The translations under genes and the position numbers were made by a program. Source: Candidatus Sulfopaludibacter sp. SbA3 (GTDB taxonomy: Bacteria; Pseudomonadota; Alphaproteobacteria; Caulobacterales; Hyphomonadaceae). From it: a DNA stretch of 64,000 bases. Below, piece after piece: positions 15,132 to 24,121 of the stretch. Position 1 is the stretch's first letter, and every line of letters begins with the position of its first letter. The stretch is taken from positions 62,001-126,000 of the forward strand of contig CAMDAC010000001.1 in the NCBI GenBank assembly GCA_945888325.1, in the 5' to 3' direction. The notes beneath the pieces were generated by a model, which saw only the letters and a list, made by a program, of their open reading frames with translations, was not told the DNA's origin and did no database searches.

Positions 15132-16321
15132 CAGGCGGGATTCCTCTTTATGAGCTGCTTGGCTATAATAATCCTCTGCAGCTCATTGGTTCCCTCCCCG
15201 ATGCAAAGAAGCGGCGCGTCGCGGTAAAGCCGCTCGAGCACGTACTCGGTCGAATAGCCGTAACCGCCATGGATCCGCATCGCCTCGGTCGCCACTTCCA
15301 GCGCCGTCTCGGAGGCAAACCACTTCGCCATGCCGGCTTCCATATCGACGCGCTCACCCGAGTCGTAGGCCCGCGCCGCATCTTCGGTCAGCAGTTCCGC
15401 GGCGCGAGTCTTCGCCGCCATCTCGCCCAGCTTGAGCTGGATCGCCTGATGCTCGCAGATCGGCTTGCCCATCGTCTTGCGCACCTGAGAATAGGCCACC
15501 GATTCCCGCAGCGCCCGGCGCGCAATACCAACGCCGCGCGCGGCGATGTTGATCCGGCCGAGCTCCAGCCCGCCCGTCGCCATGTAGAAGCCCTCGCCCT
15601 CCTTGCCGCCGACGAGGCAGAGGCTCGCATCACACTCATAGTCCTCGAAAATGAACTCGCCCGAATCGATCCCCTTGTAGCCGAGCTTGCCGAGCTTCTT
15701 GCCATTGCGCACACCCTTCAGGGGCACCCGCGTCTGCGGATCAATCTTCGGCACGATCAGCATCGACATGCCCCGGTGGCGGGGCACCGCGTCCGGATCG
15801 GTCTTCACCAGCAGCGCGACACAGTGGCCCTCGATGGCGTTCGAGATCCAAGTCTTTGTTCCGTTCACGATGTACTTGTCGCCGGAACGCTTCGCCACGG
15901 TGCGGATGCCCTGCAGATCGCTGCCCGCATCCGGCTCCGTCAGGCCGAGGCCGCCGCGCATCTCGCCGCTGGCAAACTTCGGCAGCCAGTAGGATTTCTG
16001 CGCGTCGGTACCGAACTTCTGCACGATGATCGCCATCATCATGTGGGTGTTGAAGATACCCGTCAGGCTCATCCACTCCTCGGAGATCAGCGAGACGATG
16101 CGCGTGTACGTCGTCGCCGAAAGTCCAAGCCCGCCATAGTCCGGATGCACCAGCGCGCCGAACAGGCCGAGCTCCGTCATGTCGGCGACAAGCTCCGCCG
16201 GCCATTCATTGTCATGCTCAAGCTTCAGCGCGACGGGCGCGACCTTCGTCTTGATCCACTTCGAGATCGCCTCGAGCATCTGGCGCTCATCGGCTTCGGA
16301 ATGCACAATCGTATCGGCCAT
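15131..16321 (-). CDS. Acyl-CoA dehydrogenase
   Basis: This 396-residue FAD flavoprotein should introduce the alpha-beta double bond in acyl-CoA. Features are LTEPDAGSDLQGIRT (the FAD/substrate signature), KTWISNA, IHGGYGYSTEYVLERLYRDA, and the C-terminal IGEGTNELQ carrying a likely catalytic glutamate. Length and domain order are standard. It is the first gene of a coupled run with lipocalin and thioesterase. Chain-length preference is not readable. Confidence 0.92.
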   Translation of the reverse strand: MADTIVHSEADERQMLEAISKWIKTKVAPVALKLEHDNEWPAELVADMTELGLFGALVHPDYGGLGLSATTYTRIVSLISEEWMSLTGIFNTHMMMAIIVQKFGTDAQKSYWLPKFASGEMRGGLGLTEPDAGSDLQGIRTVAKRSGDKYIVNGTKTWISNAIEGHCVALLVKTDPDAVPRHRGMSMLIVPKIDPQTRVPLKGVRNGKKLGKLGYKGIDSGEFIFEDYECDASLCLVGGKEGEGFYMATGGLELGRINIAARGVGIARRALRESVAYSQVRKTMGKPICEHQAIQLKLGEMAAKTRAAELLTEDAARAYDSGERVDMEAGMAKWFASETALEVATEAMRIHGGYGYSTEYVLERLYRDAPLLCIGEGTNELQRIIIAKQLIKRNPA

Positions 16322-16339
16322 GGCCGGGGTCCTTCAGGT

Positions 16340-16801
16340 CTACCAATAATCTTTCATGAGCTCGCGCGACCAGTCCGGCTGGCGAATGTCTCCGCGCGGC
16401 AGGAACTCCCGCATCACGGGCTTGATGTCGAGCACCGGCGTGCCGTCGATGGCATCAAGGCCCTCGACTTCGATCTCGCGGCCCGACACCGACACAATAC
16501 GACAGACCGTGATACCGATGCGGTTGGGCCGGTTCTTGCCGCGTTGCGCGAAGATGCCGACGAGCGGCCAGTCCGGGTTGCCACGCGGGCGGCGGGCGCC
16601 CGTTTCGATTTTCGCATCGGGCACAAGGTGGAACTGGAAAACGATCTCGGCATGGCTGAAGGCATCAAGGCCAAACAGCGCTTCGGGCCCGAACGGTTCT
16701 TCAAGCACGAGCACCGCCCGCTCCGCGCCCCAATTGTCGTCCTCGGGCGCAGCCCGTCCACCGCGAACACGGGCGACCGGAGAGACGGGTACGGACGACA
16801 T
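16340..16801 (-). CDS. TrmO/TsaA-like SAM-binding protein
   Basis: This 153-residue protein has the TsaA/TrmO beta-barrel pattern. EIVFQFHLVPDAKIETGARRPRGNPDWPLVGIFAQRGKNRPNRIGI carries the conserved R-P-N-x-I-G motif, and LDAIDGTPVLDIKPVM the conserved G-(T/S)-P-V-L-D-I-K-P. TrmO methylates N6-threonylcarbamoyladenosine at tRNA position 37; this short form may do so or act on another substrate. I prefer the ATG at 16801, with GGGAG upstream, over 16834, which would overlap the upstream lyase gene. Confidence 0.82.
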   Translation of the reverse strand: MSSVPVSPVARVRGGRAAPEDDNWGAERAVLVLEEPFGPEALFGLDAFSHAEIVFQFHLVPDAKIETGARRPRGNPDWPLVGIFAQRGKNRPNRIGITVCRIVSVSGREIEVEGLDAIDGTPVLDIKPVMREFLPRGDIRQPDWSRELMKDYW

Positions 16802-16817
16802 GAGCGGGCTCCCGAAT

Positions 16818-17639
16818 TCAGGTTGGACGGACACTTGCGAGCAGGCGCTCGGCGGCGAGGATCACCGGCCGGTCAATCATCTTGCCCTTGTGAAGCGCCA
16901 CGCCGCCGCCCGCCGCCTCCATCGCGGCGAGGATGGCGCGCGCGTCGGCAATCTCGGCCTCGCTCGGCGAGTAGGCGGCGTTCACTTGGGTCACCTGGTC
17001 CGGATGGATGCAGGCGCGCCCCGAAAAGCCCACCGCCTTCGCCTTGCGCGTCGAGGCGGCGAGACCGTCCGTATCTGACGTATCGAGCCAGGGTACGTCA
17101 TAGGCGGGCACGCCCGCTGCGCCGCAGGCGGCTGCAATCGTGCCGCGCGCCGTCAGCATCGCGTCCCAGTCCGAGAGGTCCGCGCCGAGGCTGGCAGAAT
17201 AGTCCACGCCGCCGAACAGCGCGCCGCCAGTCGCCTTCCGCGCGATCTCGAACGCGTTCGACAGGGACCGCCCGCTCTCGATGATGGGGATCAGCGGAAT
17301 CTTCCGCCCCAGCGCCTCGGCCACGATCTCGAGATCGACTGCCGTGTCCGCCTTCGGCACGATGATGAAATCCGCCCGCGCCGCAGCCGCCGAACCGGCG
17401 AGCGCGGCGAGGTCCGCGCAGCCGAAAGCGGTGCGCGGGGAGTTGATCCGCAGCCCCAGATGGCGCCCCCGCCAGGCGCCGAGCCAGGTCAGCGTCTCGG
17501 TGCGCGCCCGGTCCTTGTCCGCCGGGAGCACTGCGTCCTCAAGGTCGATGATCACGGCGTCGGCGCCGGCGGCGACCGCCTTGCCGAACCGGTCAGACCG
17601 GGCGCCGGGCACGAACAGGAGGGAGCGATAGACGATCAC
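16818..17639 (-). CDS. CitE/HpcH-HpaI family CoA ester lyase
   Basis: This 273-residue TIM-barrel enzyme is related to citrate lyase beta and malyl-CoA/citramalyl-CoA lyases. Visible are RSLLFVPGARSDRFGKA, the metal-ligand DLEDAVLPADKD, LRINSPRT, PIIESGRSLSN and the C-terminal GFSGRACIHPDQV. It starts with GTG (GGAAGG nine bases upstream). The likely reaction is cleavage or formation of a 3-hydroxyacyl-CoA; the exact substrate is not evident. It lies just upstream of the TrmO-like gene. Confidence 0.88.
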   Translation of the reverse strand: MIVYRSLLFVPGARSDRFGKAVAAGADAVIIDLEDAVLPADKDRARTETLTWLGAWRGRHLGLRINSPRTAFGCADLAALAGSAAAARADFIIVPKADTAVDLEIVAEALGRKIPLIPIIESGRSLSNAFEIARKATGGALFGGVDYSASLGADLSDWDAMLTARGTIAAACGAAGVPAYDVPWLDTSDTDGLAASTRKAKAVGFSGRACIHPDQVTQVNAAYSPSEAEIADARAILAAMEAAGGGVALHKGKMIDRPVILAAERLLASVRPT

Positions 17640-17773
17640 GGGCGGCAGGCCTTCCGAAACTCAGGTCATCCGGTATCGGACGGGCATTTCGCGGTCAAAC
17701 GGAAACCCGCACCCGGACGGTTGCGCCGCGCCGCCAATCACTTCAACCTGACGTTCGGGAATGGGAGCTGGGT

Positions 17774-18274
17774 GTGATTGCGATCCGCTATCTGGGATCT
17801 GAACGGGTCATGGAACTAGGCCTGGCCGAACTGCGCGGCGCGCAGATCGAGCGGCAGGATTTCCTGCGCGCCGATCTCAGCGGGCGCGACCTCTCCGGCG
17901 CCGTGTTCCGGGACTGCGAACTGCGCGCTGCCTGCCTCGACTGGGCGAACCTCGAGGCCGCCCGGTTCGACCATGCGCGGCTGATGTCGGCCACGTTCCG
18001 CAATGCGCACCTGCGCGGCGCGTCCCTGCGCCATGCGTCGCTGAAAGGCGCGGACATCTCGGGCGCCTGCCTGATCGGCGCGGACCTGACAGGCGCCACG
18101 CTGCGCCAGGCGAACCTCTCCGGCGCCAACCTCTGCGGCGCCGATTGCCGCTGGTCGGACGGCGAGCAGCTCGTCCTCGCCGGGGCCCTTTATGACGGCG
18201 CCACCATCCTGCCGCCGGCCTTCCGGCCGCATGAGCACGGCATGATCCGGCGGATCACCGCTGGCCGCGCTTGA
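17774..18274 (+). CDS. Pentapeptide-repeat protein
   Basis: This protein of up to 166 residues is built largely of pentapeptide repeats A(D/N)LxX from about residue 25 to 130, for example LRADLSGRDLSGAVFRDCELR and GADLTGATLRQANLSGANL. These repeats fold as a right-handed quadrilateral beta-helix. Some members mimic DNA and protect gyrase, but most have no known role. The start is a GTG at 17774 or, equally plausible, the ATG at 17810. Confidence 0.82.
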   Translation: MIAIRYLGSERVMELGLAELRGAQIERQDFLRADLSGRDLSGAVFRDCELRAACLDWANLEAARFDHARLMSATFRNAHLRGASLRHASLKGADISGACLIGADLTGATLRQANLSGANLCGADCRWSDGEQLVLAGALYDGATILPPAFRPHEHGMIRRITAGRA

Positions 18275-18309
18275 CTTAAGCCCGCCCCGTCCCCACCCCT
18301 TCCCGGCAC

Positions 18310-21090
18310 ATGACCACCCTCAAGGCCATCCTCGGCCCCACCAATACCGGCAAGACCCACTATGCGATCGAGCGGATGCTCGCGCATGGCACAGGCATGA
18401 TCGGCCTGCCGCTGCGGCTGCTCGCCCGCGAGGTCTATGACCGGGTCGTCGCCGCCAAGGGCTATGCCTACGCGGCGCTGCTGACCGGCGAGGAGCGCAT
18501 CTGCCCGCCGACCGCGCGCTACTTCGTGTGCACGGTGGAATCGATGCCGGTCGACGTGCGAGCCGACTTCGTCGCCATCGACGAGATCCAGCTCGCCGAA
18601 GACGACGACCGCGGCCACGTCTTCACCGACCGTATCCTGCACATGCGCGGCATCCACGAGACGCTGCTGCTCGGCGCCGACACGATGCGCGGCCTCCTGA
18701 AAGAGCTCAAACTCGGCGTCGAGACGGAGCCGCGCCCGCGCTTCTCGGAGCTGCGCTATGCCGGCCATGCCAAGATCACCAAGCTGCCGAAACGTACCGC
18801 CATCGTCGCCTTCAGCGCCGAGGAGGTCTACGCGATTGCCGAACTGCTCCGCCGCCAGAAGGGCGGCGCCGCGGTCGTCATGGGCGCCCTCAGCCCCCGC
18901 ACCCGCAACGCGCAGGTCGCGCTCTACCAGTCCCGCGAAGTCGACTACATCGTCGCCACCGACGCCATCGGCATGGGGCTGAATCTGGACGTCGACCGCG
19001 TCGTCTTCGCCTCGCGTACCAAGTATGACGGCCGCCGCCACCGCGCGCTGACGCTGGCCGAATGCGCGCAGATCGCCGGGCGCGCCGGACGCTTCCGCAC
19101 CGATGGCGAGTTCGGCGAGACCGGCAGCTGCCCACCCTTCCAGGACGAAGAGTGGAAATCTATCGAAGGCCACCGCTTCGATCCGGTGGACGCCGTGCAA
19201 TGGCGCAATTCGGCGCTCGACTATTCCAGCCTCAAGGCCCTCATCCGCTCCCTCGAGCGCCCGTCCGGCAAGCCGGTGCTGATCCACAATCCGCGCGCCC
19301 TGGACGAATGGGTGCTGCGCCGGATGAGCGAAGACGGCGCCATCGGCCCGAACGTGACGGGCGACCGGAAAGTCCGCCGCCTGTGGGACCTCGCCCGCCT
19401 GCCGGACTTCCGAAAGGCCGGGCCTGAAGGTCACGGCCGCCTGGTGCTCGGCCTTGCCGAGACGCTGGCGGACCCCGACGCGCGCCTCTCCGACGAGGGC
19501 CTGCGGCGCCGGATGGACGACCTTTCCTCGGTGCGCGGCGACATCAACCAGCTGCAGCAGCGCCTCGCTGCAATCCGCACCTGGACCTACGCCGCCAACC
19601 GTGAGGACTGGCTGGAGAATCCTACATATTGGCAACAGAAAACCCGGGAGATTGAAGACTCCCTGTCAGACGCGCTACACCTTGCGCTGACGGCCCGTTT
19701 CGTGGACAGGCGCACCACGGCCCTGCTCGCAAGCCTGAGGAAAGAAGATGCACTCGTGACTGACCTGACGCCCGAAGGCGACGTGACCGTTGAAGGCCAT
19801 CTCGTGGGCCGCCTGCGCGGGCTGAGCTTCGAGCCGGTCGTCGATGCGCGCACCCTCGAAGGCAAGGCCGTGCGCGGCGCGGCGCTCGCCGCCATCCGTC
19901 CGATGCTCACCGCCCGGCTGGCCGAGATTGGCTCGGCGCCGGCGGAGGCCTTCAAGCTGACCGAAGCTGCCGAGATCGAATACAAGGACGCGCCCGTCGC
20001 CCGCCTCGGCAAGGGCGCGCAATGGATGACGCCGCGCACCGAACTGATCGGCGCGGTGGAAGCTGAAGCCGCCGAGCGACAGCCGGCGCTGGCGCGGATC
20101 GAGGAATGGGTGCGCGGCGAGATCGGCCGCGTGCTGCCGACGCATGCGAAGCTCGCCTTTGCGAAATCCGGCGAAGCGCTCGAAGGCCTGCTGCGGGGTC
20201 TCGCCTTCCGCATCCTCGAAAGCGGCGCCGCGATTGATCTGCGCACGGACGAGTCCGCGCCGCGCCTCAATCCCGAACAGCGCGAGGCCCTGAAGGCCGC
20301 CGGCATCCGCGTCGGCCGCGTTGCCGCCTATGCGCCGGACGCACAGAAACCGGCCGCGCAGCGGATGATCGCAATCCTGAAGGCGGTTGAATCCTCGACC
20401 GAATATCCCCTCGCCCCGGAAGGCGCGGGCTCGTTCGGGCTGGATGGCACCTGGCCGGAACCGGCGCTCGCTGCCAACGGCTACCTGCGCTTCGGCCGCC
20501 GCGCCGTGCGCGCAGACCTCGCCGAACGCCTCGGCTGGGAACTCGCCAAGCGCCGCAAGGACGCGGGCAAGGCCGTGTTCGAAATCCCGATCGATCTCGC
20601 CTCGGTCATCTCCTGCCCGGCCGAGGACTGGCCCACTGTGCTGAAAGGCTTCGGCATCGCCCCGGCGGAAAAGAATCCCGAGACCGGCGCGGTGACGCTG
20701 TGGCGCTATGTGGCGCGCGCCCGTCCGGATGCGGAGGAGCGTCCCGCCCGCCGTCCGCCCCGCGCTGACAGCGCGGACCCGGCGCAGGAAGGCGCGCCCC
20801 GCCCGGACCGCCGCCCGAAGGATCGCCCGGAAGGCCGCAGACCGGAAGGCAGGCCAGACGGCAGACAAGACGGCCGGCCGGATCGCCGCCCCGACAATCG
20901 CAGGCACACCCCGCCGCCGCAGCCCGAGCGGCGCGCCAAGCCGATCGATCCCGACAGCCCGTTCGCCGCCCTCGCCGCGCTGCTACCGCCGCCCAAACCG
21001 GTGAAACCCGCCCGCCCGCAAAAGCAGCGGCCGGCGAAAACCGAAACCGCCCGCGCGCCCGGAGCGTTCCGGTACCGACCGTTCAGATGA
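18310..21090 (+). CDS. SUV3-like ATP-dependent RNA helicase
   Basis: This 926-residue superfamily 2 helicase resembles mitochondrial SUV3. Motifs are Walker A GPTNTGKTH (9-17), the DEIQ box (91-94), motif III-like LLLGAD, motif V TDAIGMGLNLD and motif VI QIAGRAGRF. A long C-terminal extension from about residue 800 is low-complexity and basic (Arg/Pro/Asp repeats such as RPDGRQDGRPDRRPD), probably an RNA-contacting tail. Alphaproteobacterial homologues are the presumed relatives of the mitochondrial degradosome helicase. The S4-domain gene follows 36 bp downstream. Confidence 0.9.
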   Translation: MTTLKAILGPTNTGKTHYAIERMLAHGTGMIGLPLRLLAREVYDRVVAAKGYAYAALLTGEERICPPTARYFVCTVESMPVDVRADFVAIDEIQLAEDDDRGHVFTDRILHMRGIHETLLLGADTMRGLLKELKLGVETEPRPRFSELRYAGHAKITKLPKRTAIVAFSAEEVYAIAELLRRQKGGAAVVMGALSPRTRNAQVALYQSREVDYIVATDAIGMGLNLDVDRVVFASRTKYDGRRHRALTLAECAQIAGRAGRFRTDGEFGETGSCPPFQDEEWKSIEGHRFDPVDAVQWRNSALDYSSLKALIRSLERPSGKPVLIHNPRALDEWVLRRMSEDGAIGPNVTGDRKVRRLWDLARLPDFRKAGPEGHGRLVLGLAETLADPDARLSDEGLRRRMDDLSSVRGDINQLQQRLAAIRTWTYAANREDWLENPTYWQQKTREIEDSLSDALHLALTARFVDRRTTALLASLRKEDALVTDLTPEGDVTVEGHLVGRLRGLSFEPVVDARTLEGKAVRGAALAAIRPMLTARLAEIGSAPAEAFKLTEAAEIEYKDAPVARLGKGAQWMTPRTELIGAVEAEAAERQPALARIEEWVRGEIGRVLPTHAKLAFAKSGEALEGLLRGLAFRILESGAAIDLRTDESAPRLNPEQREALKAAGIRVGRVAAYAPDAQKPAAQRMIAILKAVESSTEYPLAPEGAGSFGLDGTWPEPALAANGYLRFGRRAVRADLAERLGWELAKRRKDAGKAVFEIPIDLASVISCPAEDWPTVLKGFGIAPAEKNPETGAVTLWRYVARARPDAEERPARRPPRADSADPAQEGAPRPDRRPKDRPEGRRPEGRPDGRQDGRPDRRPDNRRHTPPPQPERRAKPIDPDSPFAALAALLPPPKPVKPARPQKQRPAKTETARAPGAFRYRPFR

Positions 21091-21143
21091 CGCCAAGGCT
21101 GGGCAGATGACGCCCGGGACGGGCCGATGACGTCAGAGACCGG
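21084..21143. repeat. Three 20-bp imperfect tandem repeats at the helicase-S4 junction
   Basis: Units begin at 21084, 21104 and 21124. Each carries (C/C)(A/C)GATGACG(C/T)C followed by nine variable bases ending mostly in GGG. The first contains the helicase stop, the third the S4 start. An ATG occurs in each unit, in different frames. Confidence 0.6.
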
Positions 21144-21426
21144 CGATGAAACGTCGGTGCGCGCGGATGTCTGGCTCTGGCGCGCGCGGTTTTTCCGCAC
21201 GCGGACGCTCTCCACCGCCTATGTCCGCAAGTCTGGCCTCCGGCTCTCGCAGGGCGGGCTGACGCGGCGCACCGACAAGCCGGGCGCGAGCCTCGCGGTG
21301 GGCGACATCGTGACATTCGGGAAAGGCGCAGATATTCTCAGCGTCGAAGTGCTGGGCCTCGGGACGCGCCGGGGGCCGGCCGAAGAGGCGCGGACGCTCT
21401 ACCGGCCGCTGGAGCCCAAGCCATGA
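21127..21426 (+). CDS. S4 RNA-binding domain protein (Hsp15-like)
   Basis: This 99-residue protein has one S4 domain (VRADVWLWRARFFRTRTLSTAYVRKSGLRLS), as in heat-shock protein Hsp15, which binds stalled 50S subunits carrying nascent chains. It lies downstream of the SUV3-like helicase, a conserved pairing in alphaproteobacteria. Its stop overlaps the TerB-like start (ATGA). Confidence 0.88.
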   Translation: MTSETGDETSVRADVWLWRARFFRTRTLSTAYVRKSGLRLSQGGLTRRTDKPGASLAVGDIVTFGKGADILSVEVLGLGTRRGPAEEARTLYRPLEPKP

Positions 21427-21869
21427 TGAAGTCCCTGAAGAAGCTGTTCACCCCGAAAACACCGGCCGAGATGCCGATGCCGGCAGAAGTCGCAGTCGGC
21501 GCCCTGCTGGTCGAAGCGGCGCTGGTCGACGGGGTTTACGTGAACATCGAAAGCGACATGATCGCCGAGATCCTGCTTGAATCCTTCGACTTCGACGCGG
21601 CCAAGGCCGACGCCGTGCTCGCCGAGGCCGAAACCCTGGCCGAGGGAGCCGTCGGCAGCCACCAGTTCACCAAGCACGCGAAGAAGCTGACCCTGGCCGA
21701 CCGGATCAAGGTGGTCGAGGCGATCTACCGGGTCATCCTGTCGGACGGCGAGCGTTCGGACGTCGAGGAGGCCTATGTGCGCCATGTCGCCGGGCTGCTG
21801 CATGTCGACGATGTGAGCCGCGCGCAAGCCCGCCAGCGCGCCGAAGCGCGTATTTCAAGCGGCACTTGA
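21423..21869 (+). CDS. TerB-like (COG4103) protein
   Basis: This 148-residue, all-alpha protein resembles the TerB/tellurite-resistance fold: AVGALLVEAALVDGVYVNIESDMIAEIL and a second similar half KVVEAIYRVILSDGERSDVEEAYVRHVAGLL, both with acidic loops that may bind metal. Chromosomal members of this group are not shown to confer tellurite resistance. It is coupled to the S4 gene. Confidence 0.82.
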   Translation: MMKSLKKLFTPKTPAEMPMPAEVAVGALLVEAALVDGVYVNIESDMIAEILLESFDFDAAKADAVLAEAETLAEGAVGSHQFTKHAKKLTLADRIKVVEAIYRVILSDGERSDVEEAYVRHVAGLLHVDDVSRAQARQRAEARISSGT

Positions 21870-21972
21870 GCGAAACTGCACGCCCGATTGAGCCTGTGAC
21901 ATTGACAGCGCGAAGCCTCGCCGCCAATTGGCTGGCCTGATCCGATCCTCTCCCAACGAGACTTGCCCGCCC

Positions 21973-22314
21973 ATGACCTACATCGTCGTCGATGCCTGCA
22001 TCCGCTGCAAATACATGGACTGTGTGGAGGTCTGCCCGGTCGACTGTTTTTACGAGGGCGAGAACATGCTCGTCATCCATCCGGACGAGTGCATCGACTG
22101 CGGCGTCTGCGAGCCGGAATGCCCCGTGGAGGCGATCAAGCCGGACACCGAAGACGACCCTGACAGCAAGTGGCTGAAGCTGAACACCGAATACGCGAAA
22201 ATCTGGCCGAACATCACCCGGCTCAAGACCCCGCCGGAGGACCGCGAGAAATTTGCGCAGGAGACGGGCAAGCTCGAAAAATACTTCAGCCCGAACCCCG
22301 GCTCCGGCGACTGA
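21973..22314 (+). CDS. fdxA: Seven-iron ferredoxin FdxA
   Basis: This 113-residue protein has two cluster-binding blocks: [21 protein letters not shown] (with the 3Fe-4S pattern) and [16 protein letters not shown]. The C-terminal extension [16 protein letters not shown] is characteristic of alphaproteobacterial FdxA. Its likely role is low-potential electron transfer. The open frame starts 15 codons earlier; the ATG at 21973 gives the family N-terminus MTYIV. carD follows downstream, a conserved arrangement. Confidence 0.94.
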   Translation: MTYIVVDACIRCKYMDCVEVCPVDCFYEGENMLVIHPDECIDCGVCEPECPVEAIKPDTEDDPDSKWLKLNTEYAKIWPNITRLKTPPEDREKFAQETGKLEKYFSPNPGSGD

Positions 22315-22431
22315 AAACGGCCTGCGGCAGCGATTCGCCCCGCAGCGGCTACAGCTTCCAGAGTGCCCCAAAAGTTAACGAGGCGCTTGATTCCAAACCG
22401 TTTACATTTCGCGCCAGCCTGCGCGGAACTG

Positions 22432-22460
22432 TTGTAAATGCGTCAAAATCGTGCTATCAG
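22432..22460 (+). promoter_or_regulatory. Candidate sigma-70-type promoter for carD
   Basis: TTGTAA (22432-22437), 17-bp spacer, TATCAG (22455-22460). It lies about 115 bp upstream of the carD ATG, leaving a moderately long untranslated leader. Confidence 0.5.
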
Positions 22461-22574
22461 TTGATCCTGATCAATAATCCAAGAGAAGCGGGATTTCCTA
22501 ACTCAGTACCTCAATAAGGGCACTGGGCCGGGAAAACGTCGCTTCCGTGTGTGTAGAAAAAGGGTCAATTCAGA

Positions 22575-23099
22575 ATGGCGAAAAAAGCAGAGACTCGGAC
22601 TTTGGCGTTCGAGGTCGGGCAAAGCGTTGTCTACCCGGCTCACGGCGTCGGCCGCATCACGGCTGTCGAGAAGCAGACGGTCGCCGGCATGGCGCTCGAA
22701 GTCTATGTCGTTGCCTTCGACCAGGACAAGATGATCCTGCGCGTGCCGACCAACCGCGCCGAAGCCTCGGGCATGCGTGCCCTGGCCGGCTCGAAGCTCG
22801 TCGATGACGCCCTGAAAACCCTTGGCGGCAAGGCCCGCATCAAGCGCACCATGTGGTCGCGCCGCGCCCAGGAATACGAAGCGAAGATCAATTCGGGCGA
22901 CCTGATCTCGATCGCGGAGGTCGTTCGCGACCTGCACCGCGGCGACGACCAGCCGGAACAGTCTTACTCGGAGCGTCAGCTCTATGAGAGCGCGCTGGAC
23001 CGGATGGCCCGCGAACTGGCCGCCGTCGAGAACATCGACAAGGTCAAGGCGATGGAAAAACTCGCCAAGTCGCTGGCCAAGAAGAAGATCGCCGCCTGA
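22575..23099 (+). CDS. carD: CarD/CdnL family transcription regulator
   Basis: This 174-residue protein begins with the RNA-polymerase-interaction domain (FEVGQSVVYPAHGVGRITAVEKQTVAGMALEVYVV). An alpha-helical DNA-binding C-terminal domain follows (WSRRAQEYEAKINSGDLISIAEVVRDLHR and LYESALDRMARELA). CarD/CdnL stabilises open complexes at rRNA and other growth promoters and is essential in Caulobacter. A clear terminator lies 29 bp after the stop. Confidence 0.95.
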   Translation: MAKKAETRTLAFEVGQSVVYPAHGVGRITAVEKQTVAGMALEVYVVAFDQDKMILRVPTNRAEASGMRALAGSKLVDDALKTLGGKARIKRTMWSRRAQEYEAKINSGDLISIAEVVRDLHRGDDQPEQSYSERQLYESALDRMARELAAVENIDKVKAMEKLAKSLAKKKIAA

Positions 23100-23127
23100 T
23101 TTCAGGGTAGGCCAAAGTAAATTGAGG

Positions 23128-23162
23128 AAATCCCCGTGGGTCGATGGACCTGCGGGGATTTT
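23128..23162 (+). terminator. Intrinsic terminator after carD
   Basis: A 9-bp stem AAATCCCCG (23128-23136) pairs with CGGGGATTT (23153-23161), with an inner GGTC-GATG-GACC hairpin. TTTTCATTTT follows. Confidence 0.88.
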
Positions 23163-23227
23163 CATTTTGACTCTCGCTGCGGCCAATGGCATTTGTGAAC
23201 AAATCATGAACACTTTGGGAGAAGTCC

Positions 23228-23632
23228 ATGTCCATCACAGGCGGCTGCCAATGCGGCGCAATCCGGTATGAACTGAGCGGGGCGCCAGACCGCGTCTCGA
23301 TCTGCCATTGCCGGGACTGTCAGATGAGCGCCGGGGCGCCGATGGTCGCCTGGGCGGTCATGCCGGCCGGGAACCTGAAGATCACCAAGGGCACACCCGC
23401 GACGATCAACTCCTCTGGCGACAGTTTCCGCCGCTTCTGCAGCCAGTGCGGCACTGGCCTGTTCTATGTGAACGAGACCTTCCTGCCGGGCCTTGTCGAC
23501 GTGCAGTCGGTCACGCTGGATGACCCTTCCGCCTTTCCGCCCGGCGCGCAGGTGCAGACTGCCGAGCAGCCCGGCTGGATGGCACACATCCACACCTTGC
23601 CGGCCTTCCGCCGCTATCCGGGGATGGACTGA
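23228..23632 (+). CDS. GFA family protein (glutathione-dependent formaldehyde-activating-like)
   Basis: This 134-residue zinc protein has the Gfa pattern: GGCQCGAIRYEL, CHCRDCQMSAGAP and FCSQCGTGLFY, giving the seven-cysteine metal-binding set. Family members are CENP-V/GFA-fold proteins, only some of which act on S-hydroxymethylglutathione. No formaldehyde dehydrogenase gene is nearby, so the enzymatic name is only a family label. Confidence 0.85.
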   Translation: MSITGGCQCGAIRYELSGAPDRVSICHCRDCQMSAGAPMVAWAVMPAGNLKITKGTPATINSSGDSFRRFCSQCGTGLFYVNETFLPGLVDVQSVTLDDPSAFPPGAQVQTAEQPGWMAHIHTLPAFRRYPGMD

Positions 23633-23835
23633 AAGATCCGCCCACGGCGCAAACCCTTACGCTGCGGCCTGAATCCTTCACACAGCCGCCGCTTGGCAAA
23701 CCGCAAATTAACCAAGCGCCAATGCCTTCAGGGCACCTTTGATCCGTTGCCGGATGGTCTGGCAGGTGAATGGTTTTGCAGCGCGGACATGGGGAATTCC
23801 CGGCCCGCTGCGCAGGTGTCAAAGGAAGAAATGCA

Positions 23836-24105
23836 ATGGCTTATTCAGATATCCCCGTGGAGCCCGGCGCGCTGATTGGTGCCCACTCCCTGCCCGACGA
23901 TCTCTACCGCGCAGGCCTCGCCTTCGCGACCGGCACGGGCACCGAGATCAATCTCATTGAGGCCCACAAATGGTTCAACCTCGCCGCTGCCCGCGGTCAT
24001 GAAGATGCCCGCGCGCTACGCCAGGACATGGCGGAAATGCTGACCTCGGCCGAAATCAAGATGGCGCTGCAAGCCGCCCGCGACTGGCTGAAACTGGCGA
24101 ACTGA
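23836..24105 (+). CDS. Small Sel1-repeat protein
   Basis: This 89-residue protein contains one Sel1-like repeat (YRAGLAFATGTGTEINLIEAHKWFNLAAARGHEDA) and a C-terminal helix. Such short Sel1 proteins are common in alphaproteobacteria; they act as protein-binding solenoids with unknown partners. The ATG at 23836 follows AAGGAAG by 7 bases, which decides the start over an upstream in-frame ATG at 23770. It converges with the hydrolase gene. Confidence 0.8.
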   Translation: MAYSDIPVEPGALIGAHSLPDDLYRAGLAFATGTGTEINLIEAHKWFNLAAARGHEDARALRQDMAEMLTSAEIKMALQAARDWLKLAN

Positions 24106-24121
24106 TCCCCGGCCGGCCTGC

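Noticed and set aside
22322-22345. CTGCGG/CCGCAG hairpin after fdxA
   Set aside because: Only six pairs and no U-tract; too weak to call a terminator.
23758-23785. TGGCAG...TTTTGCA resembling a sigma-54 promoter upstream of the Sel1 gene
   Set aside because: Distance between GG and GC is 15 instead of 10 bases, which does not support sigma-54 binding.
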